DNA of 28,596 nucleotides from Proteiniphilum sp. UBA4084 (GTDB lineage: Bacteria > Bacteroidota > Bacteroidia > Bacteroidales > Dysgonomonadaceae), in NCBI GenBank assembly GCA_002383605.1, contig DFYK01000001.1:1-28596 (forward strand). The letters are read 5' to 3'. The position numbers and the translations under genes were made by a program. The notes beneath the pieces were generated by a model that did not search any database, was not told the origin of the DNA, and saw only the letters and a list, made by a program, of their open reading frames with translations. Each line of letters begins with the position of its first letter. Within the stretch, counting starts at the first letter, position 1. Of this stretch, positions 8,526 through 18,026 are shown piece after piece.

Positions 8526-9524
8526 ATGAGTTTTTTAACGAACGACAAGTTAACAATTGTAGGAGCTGCCGGTATGATCGGTTCCAACATGGCGCAGACT
8601 GCCGCCATGATGCGTTTAACCCCCAACATCTGTCTCTATGACCCGTTTGCACAGGGTCTCGAAGGTGTGGTGGAAGAGATGCGTCACTGTGGTTTTGAAG
8701 GCGTGAACTTCACCTTCTCTGCCGATGTGAAGGAAGCATTTACCGGCACAAAGTACATGATCTCCTCCGGCGGTGCACCGCGCAAGGAAGGCATGACGCG
8801 TGAAGACCTGCTGAAGGGAAACGCTGAAATCGCCGCACAGCTGGGTAAGGATATCAAATCTTACTGCCCCGAGCTGCAGCATCTGACCGTCATCTTCAAT
8901 CCTGCCGACATTACCGGCCTGGTAGCACTGATCTATTCAGGACTGAAACCGTCGCAGGTGACCACATTGGCAGCCCTCGACAGCACCCGTCTGCAGAGCG
9001 AGCTGGCGAAACACTTCGGCGTGGAGCAGAGCAAGGTGACCGGCACCCGCACCTACGGCGGCCATGGCGAGCAAATGGCAGTCTTCGCCTCTACTGCTAA
9101 GGTGGACGGCACACCGCTGACCGACCTGATCGGTACTGACAAGCTGTCCAATGAAGCATGGGCCGAGCTGAAAGTACGCGTGACCAAGGGTGGTGCCAAC
9201 ATCATCAAGCTGCGTGGCCGCTCTTCGTTCCAGAGCCCTGCATACGCTTCTGTGGAAATGATCCGTGCTGCCATGGGCGGCGACTCCTTCCGCTGGCCTT
9301 CGGGTTGCTATGTGAATACCCCCGACTTCGGGCATATCATGATGGCGATGGAAACCACGTTGGACAAAAACGGCGTATCCTTCGGTGAAGTGAAAGGTAC
9401 CGATGCCGAGATTGCCGAATTGAAGCAGAGCTACGGACACCTGGTGAAGCTGCGCGACGAGGTGATCGCCATGGGTATCATCCCTGCCACCGACCAATGG
9501 AGCACGGTGAACCCCAACCTGTAA
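8526..9524 (+). CDS. mdh: Malate dehydrogenase (Bacteroidales type)
   Basis: This NAD-dependent enzyme interconverts malate and oxaloacetate, in Bacteroidales mainly in the reductive branch toward fumarate and succinate. The 332-aa protein starts with a Rossmann motif (VGAAGMIGSNMAQ), has the mobile-loop arginine region (GGAPRKEGMTREDLLKGN), NPADITG, and the catalytic histidine in TYGGHGEQM. The Rossmann glycines are GAAGMIG and the loop starts SGGAPRK, as in the Bacteroides-type enzyme rather than the E. coli type. The start is the ATG at 8526 (MSFLTNDKL), because the in-frame start at 8466 sits in the promoter. The gene ends at a strong terminator. Confidence 0.9.
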   Translation: MSFLTNDKLTIVGAAGMIGSNMAQTAAMMRLTPNICLYDPFAQGLEGVVEEMRHCGFEGVNFTFSADVKEAFTGTKYMISSGGAPRKEGMTREDLLKGNAEIAAQLGKDIKSYCPELQHLTVIFNPADITGLVALIYSGLKPSQVTTLAALDSTRLQSELAKHFGVEQSKVTGTRTYGGHGEQMAVFASTAKVDGTPLTDLIGTDKLSNEAWAELKVRVTKGGANIIKLRGRSSFQSPAYASVEMIRAAMGGDSFRWPSGCYVNTPDFGHIMMAMETTLDKNGVSFGEVKGTDAEIAELKQSYGHLVKLRDEVIAMGIIPATDQWSTVNPNL

Positions 9525-9567
9525 GATTTGGAGATTAAGAACTAACATCTACTGCATATATAAAGGA

Positions 9568-9594
9568 CCGGCTCTGAAAAGAGTCGGTTTTTTT
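9568..9594 (+). terminator. Rho-independent terminator after mdh
   Basis: CCGGCTCT and AGAGTCGG pair over a GAAA tetraloop (8 pairs including one G-T), followed by seven T. It closes the mdh transcript and marks the left edge of the AT-rich accessory region. Confidence 0.85.
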
Positions 9595-9672
9595 ATATTG
9601 TGGAGCGTTAATTTTATTTTTTTATCTTAAAATCAAATCCATGTTAATAAACATCTCTTCAGATTTAATTTG

Positions 9673-9680
9673 TAGATTTG
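9673..9680 (+). promoter_or_regulatory. -7 element for the helicase/methyltransferase operon
   Basis: TAGATTTG matches TAnnTTTG and lies 25 bases before the helicase ATG. No TTG is at the expected distance upstream, so the promoter is either weak or needs an activator. Confidence 0.45.
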
Positions 9681-9705
9681 CAATAAGAAAAATATTTATA
9701 CCGAG

Positions 9706-12700
9706 ATGGCTCAGATTTACGATAATATTCAAACTAAATTCACAGAAGGTCTCCGATCTATTATTTCTAATTCGCAAGTAAAAAGAGTGGACTTTTGCGT
9801 AGGGTACTTCAATCTGCGTGGTTGGGAATTGGTCGTGGATCAGATTGATCGATTGGATGGAGATTTCGTATATGAAAATGAAGAAAATGTACATCGTATC
9901 TGTCGTCTGCTAATAGGTATGCAACGTCCCGGCTTGGAGCTGATTAATAGGTATATGGACTCACAAAGGAATCAATTGCCTGACAGTGACGAAGTGAAAC
10001 GTTGTAAAAGACAAATTGCCGATGATTTCCGGAAACAGTTAATTGTGGGCAGACAGACCAACAAAGACGAATTTAACTTGCGAAGGCTTTCGGCTCAATT
10101 GAAAGGTAAACGGGTTTGTATTAAACTTTATTTAAAAGAGTCGCTTCATGCCAAGTTATATATAGCCCACAGGCCTGATGATAATTTTAATAAAATTCAG
10201 GCGATTATGGGGAGCAGTAATCTAACTTATGGTGGATTGAACGGGCAAGGCGAACTGAATGCCGGATTTAGTGATAGCGATCATGCTGAAAAGTTGTCTA
10301 ATTGGTTTGACGATCGCTGGGAGGACAGGCTTAGTATGGATATTACTGATGAATTAGCCGAAATTATTGATAACAGTTGGGCCGGAGATAGAGAAATTCC
10401 ACCTTATTATATCTATTTAAAAACGGCCTATCATTTGAGTCGAGAGGCACGAAACAGTATTAGCGAATTCAGCTTACCGCGCGAATTTAAAAAAGACTTA
10501 TTTCCCTTTCAGGAAACTGCCGTAAAACTGGCTGCAAGACATCTTGAACGCAGAGATGGTGCCATGATTGGAGATGTAGTTGGCTTGGGTAAAACCATTA
10601 CAGCCTGTGCCATAGCCAAAGTGTATGAACTGAATAACTCATGTACTACATTGATTCTGTGTCCTGCTAACCTGCAAGAGATGTGGCAAAAATACGTTAT
10701 TAAATATGATTTAAAAGCCGATATACATTCCATATCCAAACCCATCGATGAAAACAATGTGCGTCATTATGACTTGATAATAATAGATGAGAGTCATAAT
10801 CTAAGAAATAGTCAGGGAAAACGTTATCAGAATATTAAGCGATTAATCTCATTGCAGGGTTGTAAAGTGTTGATGCTAACTGCTACACCATACAATATGG
10901 ATTTTACTGATTTAGGGAATCAGTTGAAATTGTTTTTAAAAGACGATACCGATTTGGGTATCCAGCCGGAACAATATATTAGAAATATAGGGGGCGAAAG
11001 GGAGTTTTCAAAGCATCATGAGGATTATATTCGTAGTATTAAGGCGTTTGAAAGAAGTGATGAGCCTGACGATTGGCGGGAATTGATGCGTCTGTTTCTG
11101 ATAAGGAGAACGCGTACATTTATTAAGGAAAACTATTCCAAACAGGATGGGAACAATAAGAAATATCTGGAATTTCGTGATGGTTCCAGGTCTTACTTCC
11201 CTGAAAGGCTTCCTAAATCTATAAGTTTTCCTACAGAAAAAGGAGATCAATTTGAGAACCTCTATTCTGAAGAGGTAATGGATAAAATGGGCGAGCTAAA
11301 ACTTCCCCGTTATGGGCTTATTCATTATTTAAGTGATAAATTACCGGAATTGACAGAGTCCGAAAATACAGTTGTGGAGAATTTAAGCCGTGCTGGGCAA
11401 CGGATGATGGGGTTTTGCCGTACAAATTTTTTTAAACGATTAGACAGTAGCGGAATATCTTATCTTCTATCGCTCTATAGGCATGTTTTGCGCAACGCAA
11501 TTTTTATTTATGCGATTGAAAATAAGTTACCGATACCTATTGGAGATGAAAGTAGCTTTACCGACGAATTGCTGGAAGACGAAGATATTGAAAACGAGAT
11601 ATTTGAAATCAATAATATACAACTGGTAAGAAAACTTGATGAAACTCAATTTTCATTTTCTTCATTACCCGAAGATTACCTTTCAGTGGCAAAGAAGTAT
11701 TATGATTCCATAGCTGGAAATTCTCATAACGTGAGGTGGCTTGACAGTGGGTATTTTAAACGTACATTGAAAAAATCGTTGATAGACGATAGTAATTTGT
11801 TGCTCGAAATAATAAAGATATGTGGTGTTTGGAATGCGGAAAAAGATGAAAAACTGAATACACTATATGGTTTGCTCAATAAACAGCATAAAGATGAAAA
11901 AATTATCATTTTTACGCAATATTCAGATACGGCGTATTATGTTTTTTCTCAATTAAAAAAGAGAGGAATTGTCCAATTGGAATGCGTCACCGGAGCAAGT
12001 GCCAATCCCACGCAGGTTGTAGAAAGGTTTTCACCTGTAAGCAATAATGTTGAATATCCAATTCCGGAAAGTGATCAATTACGAGTAGTTGTTGCAACCG
12101 ATGTATTGAGTGAAGGCCAGAATTTACAGGACGCGCATATCGTAGTCAATTACGATTTGCCTTGGGCTATTATCAGATTAATTCAGAGGGCTGGTCGTGT
12201 GGATCGTATCGGTCAGAAAGCCGAAAATGTACTTTGTTATTCTTTCTTCCCGGCAGAAGGTGTAGAGCGTATTATCCGTTTGCGACAGAGACTTACCGAT
12301 CGGATCAATGAAAATGCTGATGTGGTTGGAAGTGACGAAATCTTTTTCGAAGGAAACGAAAAAAATCTGATGGATATATACAACGAAAAGAATGGAATTC
12401 TGGACGATGAAGACGATGGCGAAGTAGATTTAAGCTCAAAAGCATATCAGATCTGGAAAAATGCAACAGATGCTAATCCTGAACTGAAAACCATTATCCC
12501 TACATTGAGCAATGTGATTTATTCTTCTAAGCAGAACCACGATTTACCTGTACGCGAAGGTGTGATAACTTATGCTAAAACACCGACTGACAACGATATG
12601 CTGATGTGGATGGATAAGGCTGGAAATGTGATTACCTATTCGCAGAGTACGATCTTGAAAACACTAGCTTGTTCCATCAATGAACCGGCTTTGCAACGTT

Positions 12701-13086
12701 TAGAAGACCATCACGACCTGGTGGCAAAATCAATAGATCAAATTAATGCACAAGAGGTAAAAGTAGGCGGTACGTTAGGGAAGCGTTTCAGTACAAAATA
12801 TCGGATTTATACTATGCTCGAAGCGTTTTGTAAAGAACCGAAAAACGGGTTGTTCGTTACAGACGAACTGAAATTGGCGATGGACGATATTTATAATTAT
12901 CCGCTGCAGGATAATGCAAGAATTTTATTGACCCGACAACTGAAAAAAGGAACATCCGCCATGGAAATGGTTGATTTGATAATAGAGTTACGCAATGAAG
13001 AAGAACTCTCTATCAAAAAAAATGACGAAGACATCCGTGATAAAGAACCTCAAATTATTTGTTCTATGGGGTTGCGCAATATTTAA
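9706..13086 (+). CDS. PLD-type nuclease domain fused to SNF2-family helicase
   Basis: This is a 1126-aa protein with two parts. The N-terminal third has phospholipase-D-superfamily nuclease signatures: HAK (H148-K150) and GSSNLT (169-174) followed by a conserved glutamate (GELN). The aspartate of a full HKD motif is absent, as in many DNA-acting members. From about residue 265 comes an SNF2-like helicase: Walker A GDVVGLGKT (K296), DESH box (361-364), TATP (392-395) and motif VI QRAGRVDR (827-834). The C-terminal 250 residues are unassigned. It probably translocates on DNA and cuts or remodels it in a restriction or anti-phage role. The stop codon directly abuts the methyltransferase ATG, so the two are co-translated. 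It resembles DrmD-like helicases of DISARM, but a fused PLD domain is not part of that layout. Confidence 0.88.
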   Translation: MAQIYDNIQTKFTEGLRSIISNSQVKRVDFCVGYFNLRGWELVVDQIDRLDGDFVYENEENVHRICRLLIGMQRPGLELINRYMDSQRNQLPDSDEVKRCKRQIADDFRKQLIVGRQTNKDEFNLRRLSAQLKGKRVCIKLYLKESLHAKLYIAHRPDDNFNKIQAIMGSSNLTYGGLNGQGELNAGFSDSDHAEKLSNWFDDRWEDRLSMDITDELAEIIDNSWAGDREIPPYYIYLKTAYHLSREARNSISEFSLPREFKKDLFPFQETAVKLAARHLERRDGAMIGDVVGLGKTITACAIAKVYELNNSCTTLILCPANLQEMWQKYVIKYDLKADIHSISKPIDENNVRHYDLIIIDESHNLRNSQGKRYQNIKRLISLQGCKVLMLTATPYNMDFTDLGNQLKLFLKDDTDLGIQPEQYIRNIGGEREFSKHHEDYIRSIKAFERSDEPDDWRELMRLFLIRRTRTFIKENYSKQDGNNKKYLEFRDGSRSYFPERLPKSISFPTEKGDQFENLYSEEVMDKMGELKLPRYGLIHYLSDKLPELTESENTVVENLSRAGQRMMGFCRTNFFKRLDSSGISYLLSLYRHVLRNAIFIYAIENKLPIPIGDESSFTDELLEDEDIENEIFEINNIQLVRKLDETQFSFSSLPEDYLSVAKKYYDSIAGNSHNVRWLDSGYFKRTLKKSLIDDSNLLLEIIKICGVWNAEKDEKLNTLYGLLNKQHKDEKIIIFTQYSDTAYYVFSQLKKRGIVQLECVTGASANPTQVVERFSPVSNNVEYPIPESDQLRVVVATDVLSEGQNLQDAHIVVNYDLPWAIIRLIQRAGRVDRIGQKAENVLCYSFFPAEGVERIIRLRQRLTDRINENADVVGSDEIFFEGNEKNLMDIYNEKNGILDDEDDGEVDLSSKAYQIWKNATDANPELKTIIPTLSNVIYSSKQNHDLPVREGVITYAKTPTDNDMLMWMDKAGNVITYSQSTILKTLACSINEPALQRLEDHHDLVAKSIDQINAQEVKVGGTLGKRFSTKYRIYTMLEAFCKEPKNGLFVTDELKLAMDDIYNYPLQDNARILLTRQLKKGTSAMEMVDLIIELRNEEELSIKKNDEDIRDKEPQIICSMGLRNI

Positions 13087-16000
13087 ATGGTGAGAAATAT
13101 GAGAAGACACACTTTCGATGAGTACATCCGTCAAGCGAATTTTATCAATTTTTTCAATGAACTGGGTTGGAATCATGTGAGTAAGGGGGATAAAATAAAT
13201 CCGGTCAAAGTGGAGGAAACTGATTACGAAATTATTCCTGTGGCTGACAAGCAGGGATTTAAAGTACTTACCTGCCAAGTGAGCGAACTTCCTCAACATA
13301 CGACAAGAAAAAAGATTGATCTTCAACTTCGAAAATATTTTCATTATTACATATTAATTTTTGTTTCAGAAGAGGTAGAGCATCAACTATGGATGGTTCC
13401 GGTCAAGACGGTTGAGAAAAGAGATATCGTTGTAGTAGAGTATCAGGGAGTAGATAAAGCGGATTTTCTTTTTAGTAAAATACCCGATTTTAGCTTCGAT
13501 CTTGAAGAGGATACCAATATTATCGATGTTACTTTAAAAGTACATCACGCCTTTGAAGTGAATTCTGAACGGGTAACCAAAGACTTTTATGCCGGTTTCC
13601 GGAAACAACATAATTCATTCGTGAAATTTATCGAGGGCATTCATGGTGAGGATGATCGTCAATGGTATGCATCTGTAATGCTCAACCGGCTCATGTTCTG
13701 TTATTTTATCCAGAAAAAGGGTTTCTTGAATTTCGACTATGATTATTTGCGTAATAAACTGAAATGGACACAGGAACAACGTGGTGAAAATCTGTTCTTT
13801 GGAACATTCTACAAAGGGTTTCTATCCCAACTGTTTCATGGAGGACTGAATGAACCAAAACACGGCGATGACTTTGAGAAAATATATGGCAGAATACCCT
13901 ATCTGAACGGCGGATTGTTTGATCGTCATCAGTTAGAAGAGCAATATGAAGGGATTGATATTCCAGATGCTGCATTTGAAAATTTATTCGATTTCTTCGA
14001 TCGTTGGCGATGGCATTTGGATACACGTATTACCGCTACCGGAAAAGATATCAATCCCGATGTGCTGGGTTATATTTTTGAGCAATATATCAATGATCGT
14101 GCGCAGATGGGCGCTTACTATACCAAAGAAGATATTACGGAATATATTGGTAAAAATTGTATACTTCCATTCTTGATGGATGAGGTGGCCAAATCTCCAT
14201 CGAAAAAACATTTCACGCCGGGAGGCTACGTGTGGGAGAGGTTGCGAAATTCTGGAGACACCTATATCTATGATGCCGTAAAAAAGGGAATGGAAATAAA
14301 AGAATTACCCGAGGAGATAGCCATTGGAATAGATACTACAAAACCTGATTTACTCGAAAGACGTGCAGCGTGGAATAAACCCACTCCGGGAATTTATGCA
14401 TTGCCAACTGAAATATGGAGGGAGACTATTGAGCGGAGGGAGCATTATACCGAAATCCTCGAAAAGATACGGAAAGGCGAAATTGGGGATATCAACGATT
14501 TCATTACATATAATCTGGATATCCGTCGTTTCGTAGAAGATCTGCTTTTACATACAGACGATCATCTTTTTATTCTTCATTTCTACAAAGCATTGCAGAA
14601 TATCACCATACTTGATCCTACTTGTGGTTCAGGTGCTTTTCTGTTTGCCGCGCTTAATATTCTGGAACCACTTTATGAAACCTGCATTATCAGGATGCAG
14701 CAATTTAACGCCAAGAATAAAGCACTTTTTAAGGAACAATTAGAAGAAATTGAAAAAAAATACCGGAGCAATATCCAATACTTCATTTATAAGAGCATCA
14801 TTCTACGTAATCTGTATGGAGTGGACATTATGCATGAAGCGACGGAAATAGCCCGACTGCGCCTCTTCTTGAAAATGGTGGCGGTGGTGGATGTCGATCG
14901 TCGCGCCGATAATCTCGGACTCGACCCGCTACCTGATATCGACTTTAATATTCGTTGTGGAAATACTTTGGTAGGCTATGCTACCCAGCAGGAACTTGAT
15001 AAGGACTTGACATATGGCGATATGTTCGCGAATATGGAATTCAAGGAGAAGGTAGAGCAAGAGATGCAAAAAGTAGCCATGGCTTACAAACGTTTTAAAG
15101 AGATCCAGTTTACGCAACATGAAGATATGACTACTTTTAAAAAAGCGAAAACTGAACTTAACGCCCGACTGAATGCGTTGAACGAGATGTTAAATAAAAG
15201 GCTATACACAGCGACAGTGCCATCAATAAAATATGAAGAATGGATAAAAACACATCAACCTTTTCATTGGTTGGCTGAATTTTACGAGATTATGCGGCAG
15301 AACAGAGGTTTTGATGTGATTATTGGGAATCCACCGTACCTTGAAGTAAGACAAATAGATTATAGAGTTGACAGAATAAAAACTATAGAAAGTGGAGCTG
15401 TACATGCATTCTGTATTGAAAGAAGCGTGGCGCTTTTAAATAAATTTGGGAATATTAGTATGATTGTTCCTTTGGCATTAGTATGTACTCAAAGAATGGT
15501 AGTTGTTCAGAAAATAATCGAAGACAATCGAACTTCTTGGTATGCAAACTTTGCTTGGAGACCGGCAAAATTATTTGATGCTGTAAATAGAGCATTGACG
15601 ATATTCATTGCCAATTCAACGGTTAAGGGAAATCATTATACTTCAAAGTATATTAAATGGATTTCAGATTGTCGTGATATCCTTTTTCCTACGATTCATT
15701 ATTGTCAATATGACATAAGTAGAAATTCATTTTGGATGCCAAAGTTAGATTCAAAACTTGAAATTAATATTCTTGATAAAGTTTTATCTCAAAATGAGAA
15801 TCTATCATTTTACGTTTCTCAAACAAGCAGCAACGTATATTATCGTACTACCGGAGGATTGTATTGGAAAGTATTTACCAATTATGCGCCAAAATTTTCT
15901 TTAAACGGTATTGAGGGGAAATCTAGTAGGGAAACAAAATTTTCAGTTATATCAAATCTTAATATATCATTTGTAGCACTATTCAGTAGTAATCTTTTTT

Positions 16001-16341
16001 GGTGGTGGTATACAATTACTTCAAATTTAAGAGATCTAAATCCATCAGACTTAATGGGTTTTAAGTTTGATAATCATGCAATTAAAGATATAGCATTGTT
16101 AGAACTAGGGAAAAAATATTTAAATGACCTAAAAAAAAATAGTACAATGCTACAGCGTATCCAAAAAGGAAAAGGTGCAACAGAAACTCAATCATTTAAA
16201 ATTAGTTTATCCAAGCCAATCATTGACGAAATCGACAAAGTATTAGCGAAACATTATGGTTTTACGGAAGAGGAGTTGGACTTTATTATTAATTATGACA
16301 TTAAATATCGCATGGGAAGTGAGTTGAATGAGGAGGAGTGA
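13087..16341 (+). CDS. Eco57I-like N6-adenine DNA methyltransferase
   Basis: This is a 1084-aa class I SAM-dependent DNA methyltransferase. Visible motifs are GAYYT (342-346), the SAM-binding motif I DPTCGSGAF (510-518) and the catalytic NPPY (748-751), which point to N6-adenine methylation. Residues 1-330 form an N-terminal domain of unclear type, in which I see no convincing nuclease triad. Residues from about 760 to 1080 are the likely target-recognition region. The gene starts at the base after the helicase stop; an alternative ATG lies 12 bases further in. Codons up to about 15,200 are moderately GC-rich, while the target-recognition region falls to about one-third GC. It probably marks self DNA for the helicase and nuclease partners. 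Confidence 0.9.
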   Translation: MVRNMRRHTFDEYIRQANFINFFNELGWNHVSKGDKINPVKVEETDYEIIPVADKQGFKVLTCQVSELPQHTTRKKIDLQLRKYFHYYILIFVSEEVEHQLWMVPVKTVEKRDIVVVEYQGVDKADFLFSKIPDFSFDLEEDTNIIDVTLKVHHAFEVNSERVTKDFYAGFRKQHNSFVKFIEGIHGEDDRQWYASVMLNRLMFCYFIQKKGFLNFDYDYLRNKLKWTQEQRGENLFFGTFYKGFLSQLFHGGLNEPKHGDDFEKIYGRIPYLNGGLFDRHQLEEQYEGIDIPDAAFENLFDFFDRWRWHLDTRITATGKDINPDVLGYIFEQYINDRAQMGAYYTKEDITEYIGKNCILPFLMDEVAKSPSKKHFTPGGYVWERLRNSGDTYIYDAVKKGMEIKELPEEIAIGIDTTKPDLLERRAAWNKPTPGIYALPTEIWRETIERREHYTEILEKIRKGEIGDINDFITYNLDIRRFVEDLLLHTDDHLFILHFYKALQNITILDPTCGSGAFLFAALNILEPLYETCIIRMQQFNAKNKALFKEQLEEIEKKYRSNIQYFIYKSIILRNLYGVDIMHEATEIARLRLFLKMVAVVDVDRRADNLGLDPLPDIDFNIRCGNTLVGYATQQELDKDLTYGDMFANMEFKEKVEQEMQKVAMAYKRFKEIQFTQHEDMTTFKKAKTELNARLNALNEMLNKRLYTATVPSIKYEEWIKTHQPFHWLAEFYEIMRQNRGFDVIIGNPPYLEVRQIDYRVDRIKTIESGAVHAFCIERSVALLNKFGNISMIVPLALVCTQRMVVVQKIIEDNRTSWYANFAWRPAKLFDAVNRALTIFIANSTVKGNHYTSKYIKWISDCRDILFPTIHYCQYDISRNSFWMPKLDSKLEINILDKVLSQNENLSFYVSQTSSNVYYRTTGGLYWKVFTNYAPKFSLNGIEGKSSRETKFSVISNLNISFVALFSSNLFWWWYTITSNLRDLNPSDLMGFKFDNHAIKDIALLELGKKYLNDLKKNSTMLQRIQKGKGATETQSFKISLSKPIIDEIDKVLAKHYGFTEEELDFIINYDIKYRMGSELNEEE
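16331..16338 (+). promoter_or_regulatory. Shine-Dalgarno site for the nuclease gene
   Basis: AGGAGGAG lies 5 bases before the ATG at 16344 and inside the last codons of the methyltransferase. Such a strong ribosome site is unusual here. It favours the ATG at 16344 over the GTG at 16338, which overlaps the site itself. Confidence 0.55.
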
Positions 16342-16343
16342 AG

Positions 16344-17897
16344 ATGGAAAATTATTACCGAGAGTTAAAACCGTTCATAAACAAACTTTCATATTTTAAT
16401 GTGTTTGACAATCTTTTTGTAATCAGACAGTATATGATTGCATTTGGTGATAATAAACCCTACAAAAGATTATTCGGTATTGAAAAGAGTGACAGTAATA
16501 TTATTATGCCAAATTATAGTGATTTTTTGATTGCGGTTTCTATTATCTATTCATCGGAATTACCTCAATGCAAAAACACTTTAAGGGATCACAATAATCG
16601 AGGGGTGCTGGTGAAATTCCTAGAGAATTTCTCTCGTAAAGTAGATGTGGAATCAATGAACATGGGAGCTTTTTTATGGCTAAAATCTTATGTGTTTAAT
16701 CAAGAGAAGCAATTTCAGCGTAATCCTATAGAACAAGTGTTTCGTTATTACTCTATTTTCAGTTTTCCGGGGGTGATAGAAAGGATTGAAGAGAAAATAA
16801 GAATGCCTTTCAAAACTTTTATTTATTGTGCTTTCTGGATATATACGCAGTTTAAAGAAGGGTTTTATGTTAAGGTTAATAGATTGACACATTTGGGAAT
16901 AGAATATGAAAAAACTCCCTTCTCTGAAGAAAACCTATTGACAACATTAGACACTTTAAGTATTGATTTTGCATTACTGAAAAAGATAACAAAAGACGAA
17001 ATGGATTACAGTCGAGAGTTTATATTTAATAATCCTGATTACCCACACATAAAATATCCATTATTTAATTATGACAATATATGTTTCTGTGTCAATCCAA
17101 GGTATCTTATTGATAAGTTCACCGAAAATGTTTACAACCTTGCTGAAATCTTTAAAGGAGACAATATTGCATACGGGCAATCATTTGAGAATTACGTAGG
17201 AAAAATTTTAATCGAAACCATAAAGTATCATAGTATAGAAAACGTAAGCGTAATACCAGAACAGATTTATAATAAAGGTCAAAACAGAACTTCCGATTGG
17301 ATAGTTCAAGATGAAGAGAACATTGTCTTAATTGAATGTAAGGCAAAGAAATTTACTACACTATCAAAGGTTGAAACTGATATAAATAAGTCGTTTATTG
17401 ATGATATTGTTGAAAACCAATTGTTCTCGAAAGAAAGTAAGAGGAAATACATCGATAGTTGTGAAAACGCTCTTACGAAAGATATAATAATTATAGGAAT
17501 GGGTATAGGTAAAATGTATAAAGTTTGTAACGATTATTTGAATAATGAGATCGATACGCTTCCTTTTAATTCACCTCAAATAATTAGGCCGATTTTGGTG
17601 ACACTAGAGGAATGGTTCACTGGAATACCGGATGTCAGAGAGGCAATAACTATAGTTGCAAAAGGATATTTAAGGTATAAATCAATTAGTTGTGATTTAA
17701 TTGATAAATTTCCTTTTCAAATAATGTCGGTTAGTAATTTGACTATCGACTTTCAAATGATGGTAACGGATGGTATTACTCAATATTATCATTGTGTTTC
17801 AAATAATGAGTTAATGAATAAAAGAATGGGAGCTAATTTTGATGTTGTTTCTGATTTGTTTGAGAAGGAATTTTTTGATTCCTTAAAGGTGGAATAA
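16344..17897 (+). CDS. Putative PD-(D/E)XK endonuclease of the helicase/methyltransferase operon
   Basis: I do not recognise a named family in this 517-aa protein. Its middle carries a pattern typical of PD-(D/E)XK nucleases: a helix glutamate (E282 in QSFENYVGK), an aspartate (D318 in RTSDWIV), then ECK (E331, K333) on a hydrophobic strand, ENIVLIECKAKK. The N-terminal 270 residues are mostly helical and the C-terminal 130 unassigned. It lies 2 bases after the methyltransferase, so it is translationally coupled and most likely the cutting subunit or an accessory nuclease of the same system. Its AT content is among the highest in the window. The fold assignment rests on the motif alone. Confidence 0.65.
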   Translation: MENYYRELKPFINKLSYFNVFDNLFVIRQYMIAFGDNKPYKRLFGIEKSDSNIIMPNYSDFLIAVSIIYSSELPQCKNTLRDHNNRGVLVKFLENFSRKVDVESMNMGAFLWLKSYVFNQEKQFQRNPIEQVFRYYSIFSFPGVIERIEEKIRMPFKTFIYCAFWIYTQFKEGFYVKVNRLTHLGIEYEKTPFSEENLLTTLDTLSIDFALLKKITKDEMDYSREFIFNNPDYPHIKYPLFNYDNICFCVNPRYLIDKFTENVYNLAEIFKGDNIAYGQSFENYVGKILIETIKYHSIENVSVIPEQIYNKGQNRTSDWIVQDEENIVLIECKAKKFTTLSKVETDINKSFIDDIVENQLFSKESKRKYIDSCENALTKDIIIIGMGIGKMYKVCNDYLNNEIDTLPFNSPQIIRPILVTLEEWFTGIPDVREAITIVAKGYLRYKSISCDLIDKFPFQIMSVSNLTIDFQMMVTDGITQYYHCVSNNELMNKRMGANFDVVSDLFEKEFFDSLKVE

Positions 17898-17936
17898 ATT
17901 GTTTCTGAAAAAGGACATAACAGAAGAGTTTATCGG

Positions 17937-17989
17937 CGCAAAGAGCCAAGTGGTTAAAAATAAGTATTTTGTATTTTATTCTCTTTGCG
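17937..17989. repeat. Inverted repeat CGCAAAGAG/CTCTTTGCG
   Basis: A perfect 9-base inverted repeat (17937-17945 and 17981-17989) with a 35-base AT-rich loop lies in the gap after the nuclease gene. No T-run follows the right arm, so it is a poor classic terminator. It may be a regulatory hairpin or an operator for the next gene. Confidence 0.4.
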
Positions 17990-18026
17990 TTGTCTTTTCA
18001 TTTTCTTTGCAAAAAATATTACAATT

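Noticed and set aside
13087..14080. Nuclease domain at the N-terminus of the methyltransferase (type IIG enzyme)
   Set aside because: I could not find a convincing acidic-plus-ExK set there; the nuclease signature sits in the separate next gene.
9706..17897. DISARM or BREX locus
   Set aside because: The helicase and methyltransferase resemble DISARM parts, but drmA and drmB are missing and the PLD domain is fused to the helicase. There is no BrxC/PglY-type ATPase or PglZ phosphatase for BREX.
17937..17989. Rho-independent terminator after the nuclease gene
   Set aside because: The 9-base stem has a 35-base loop and no T-run after the right arm, so it is listed only as an inverted repeat.
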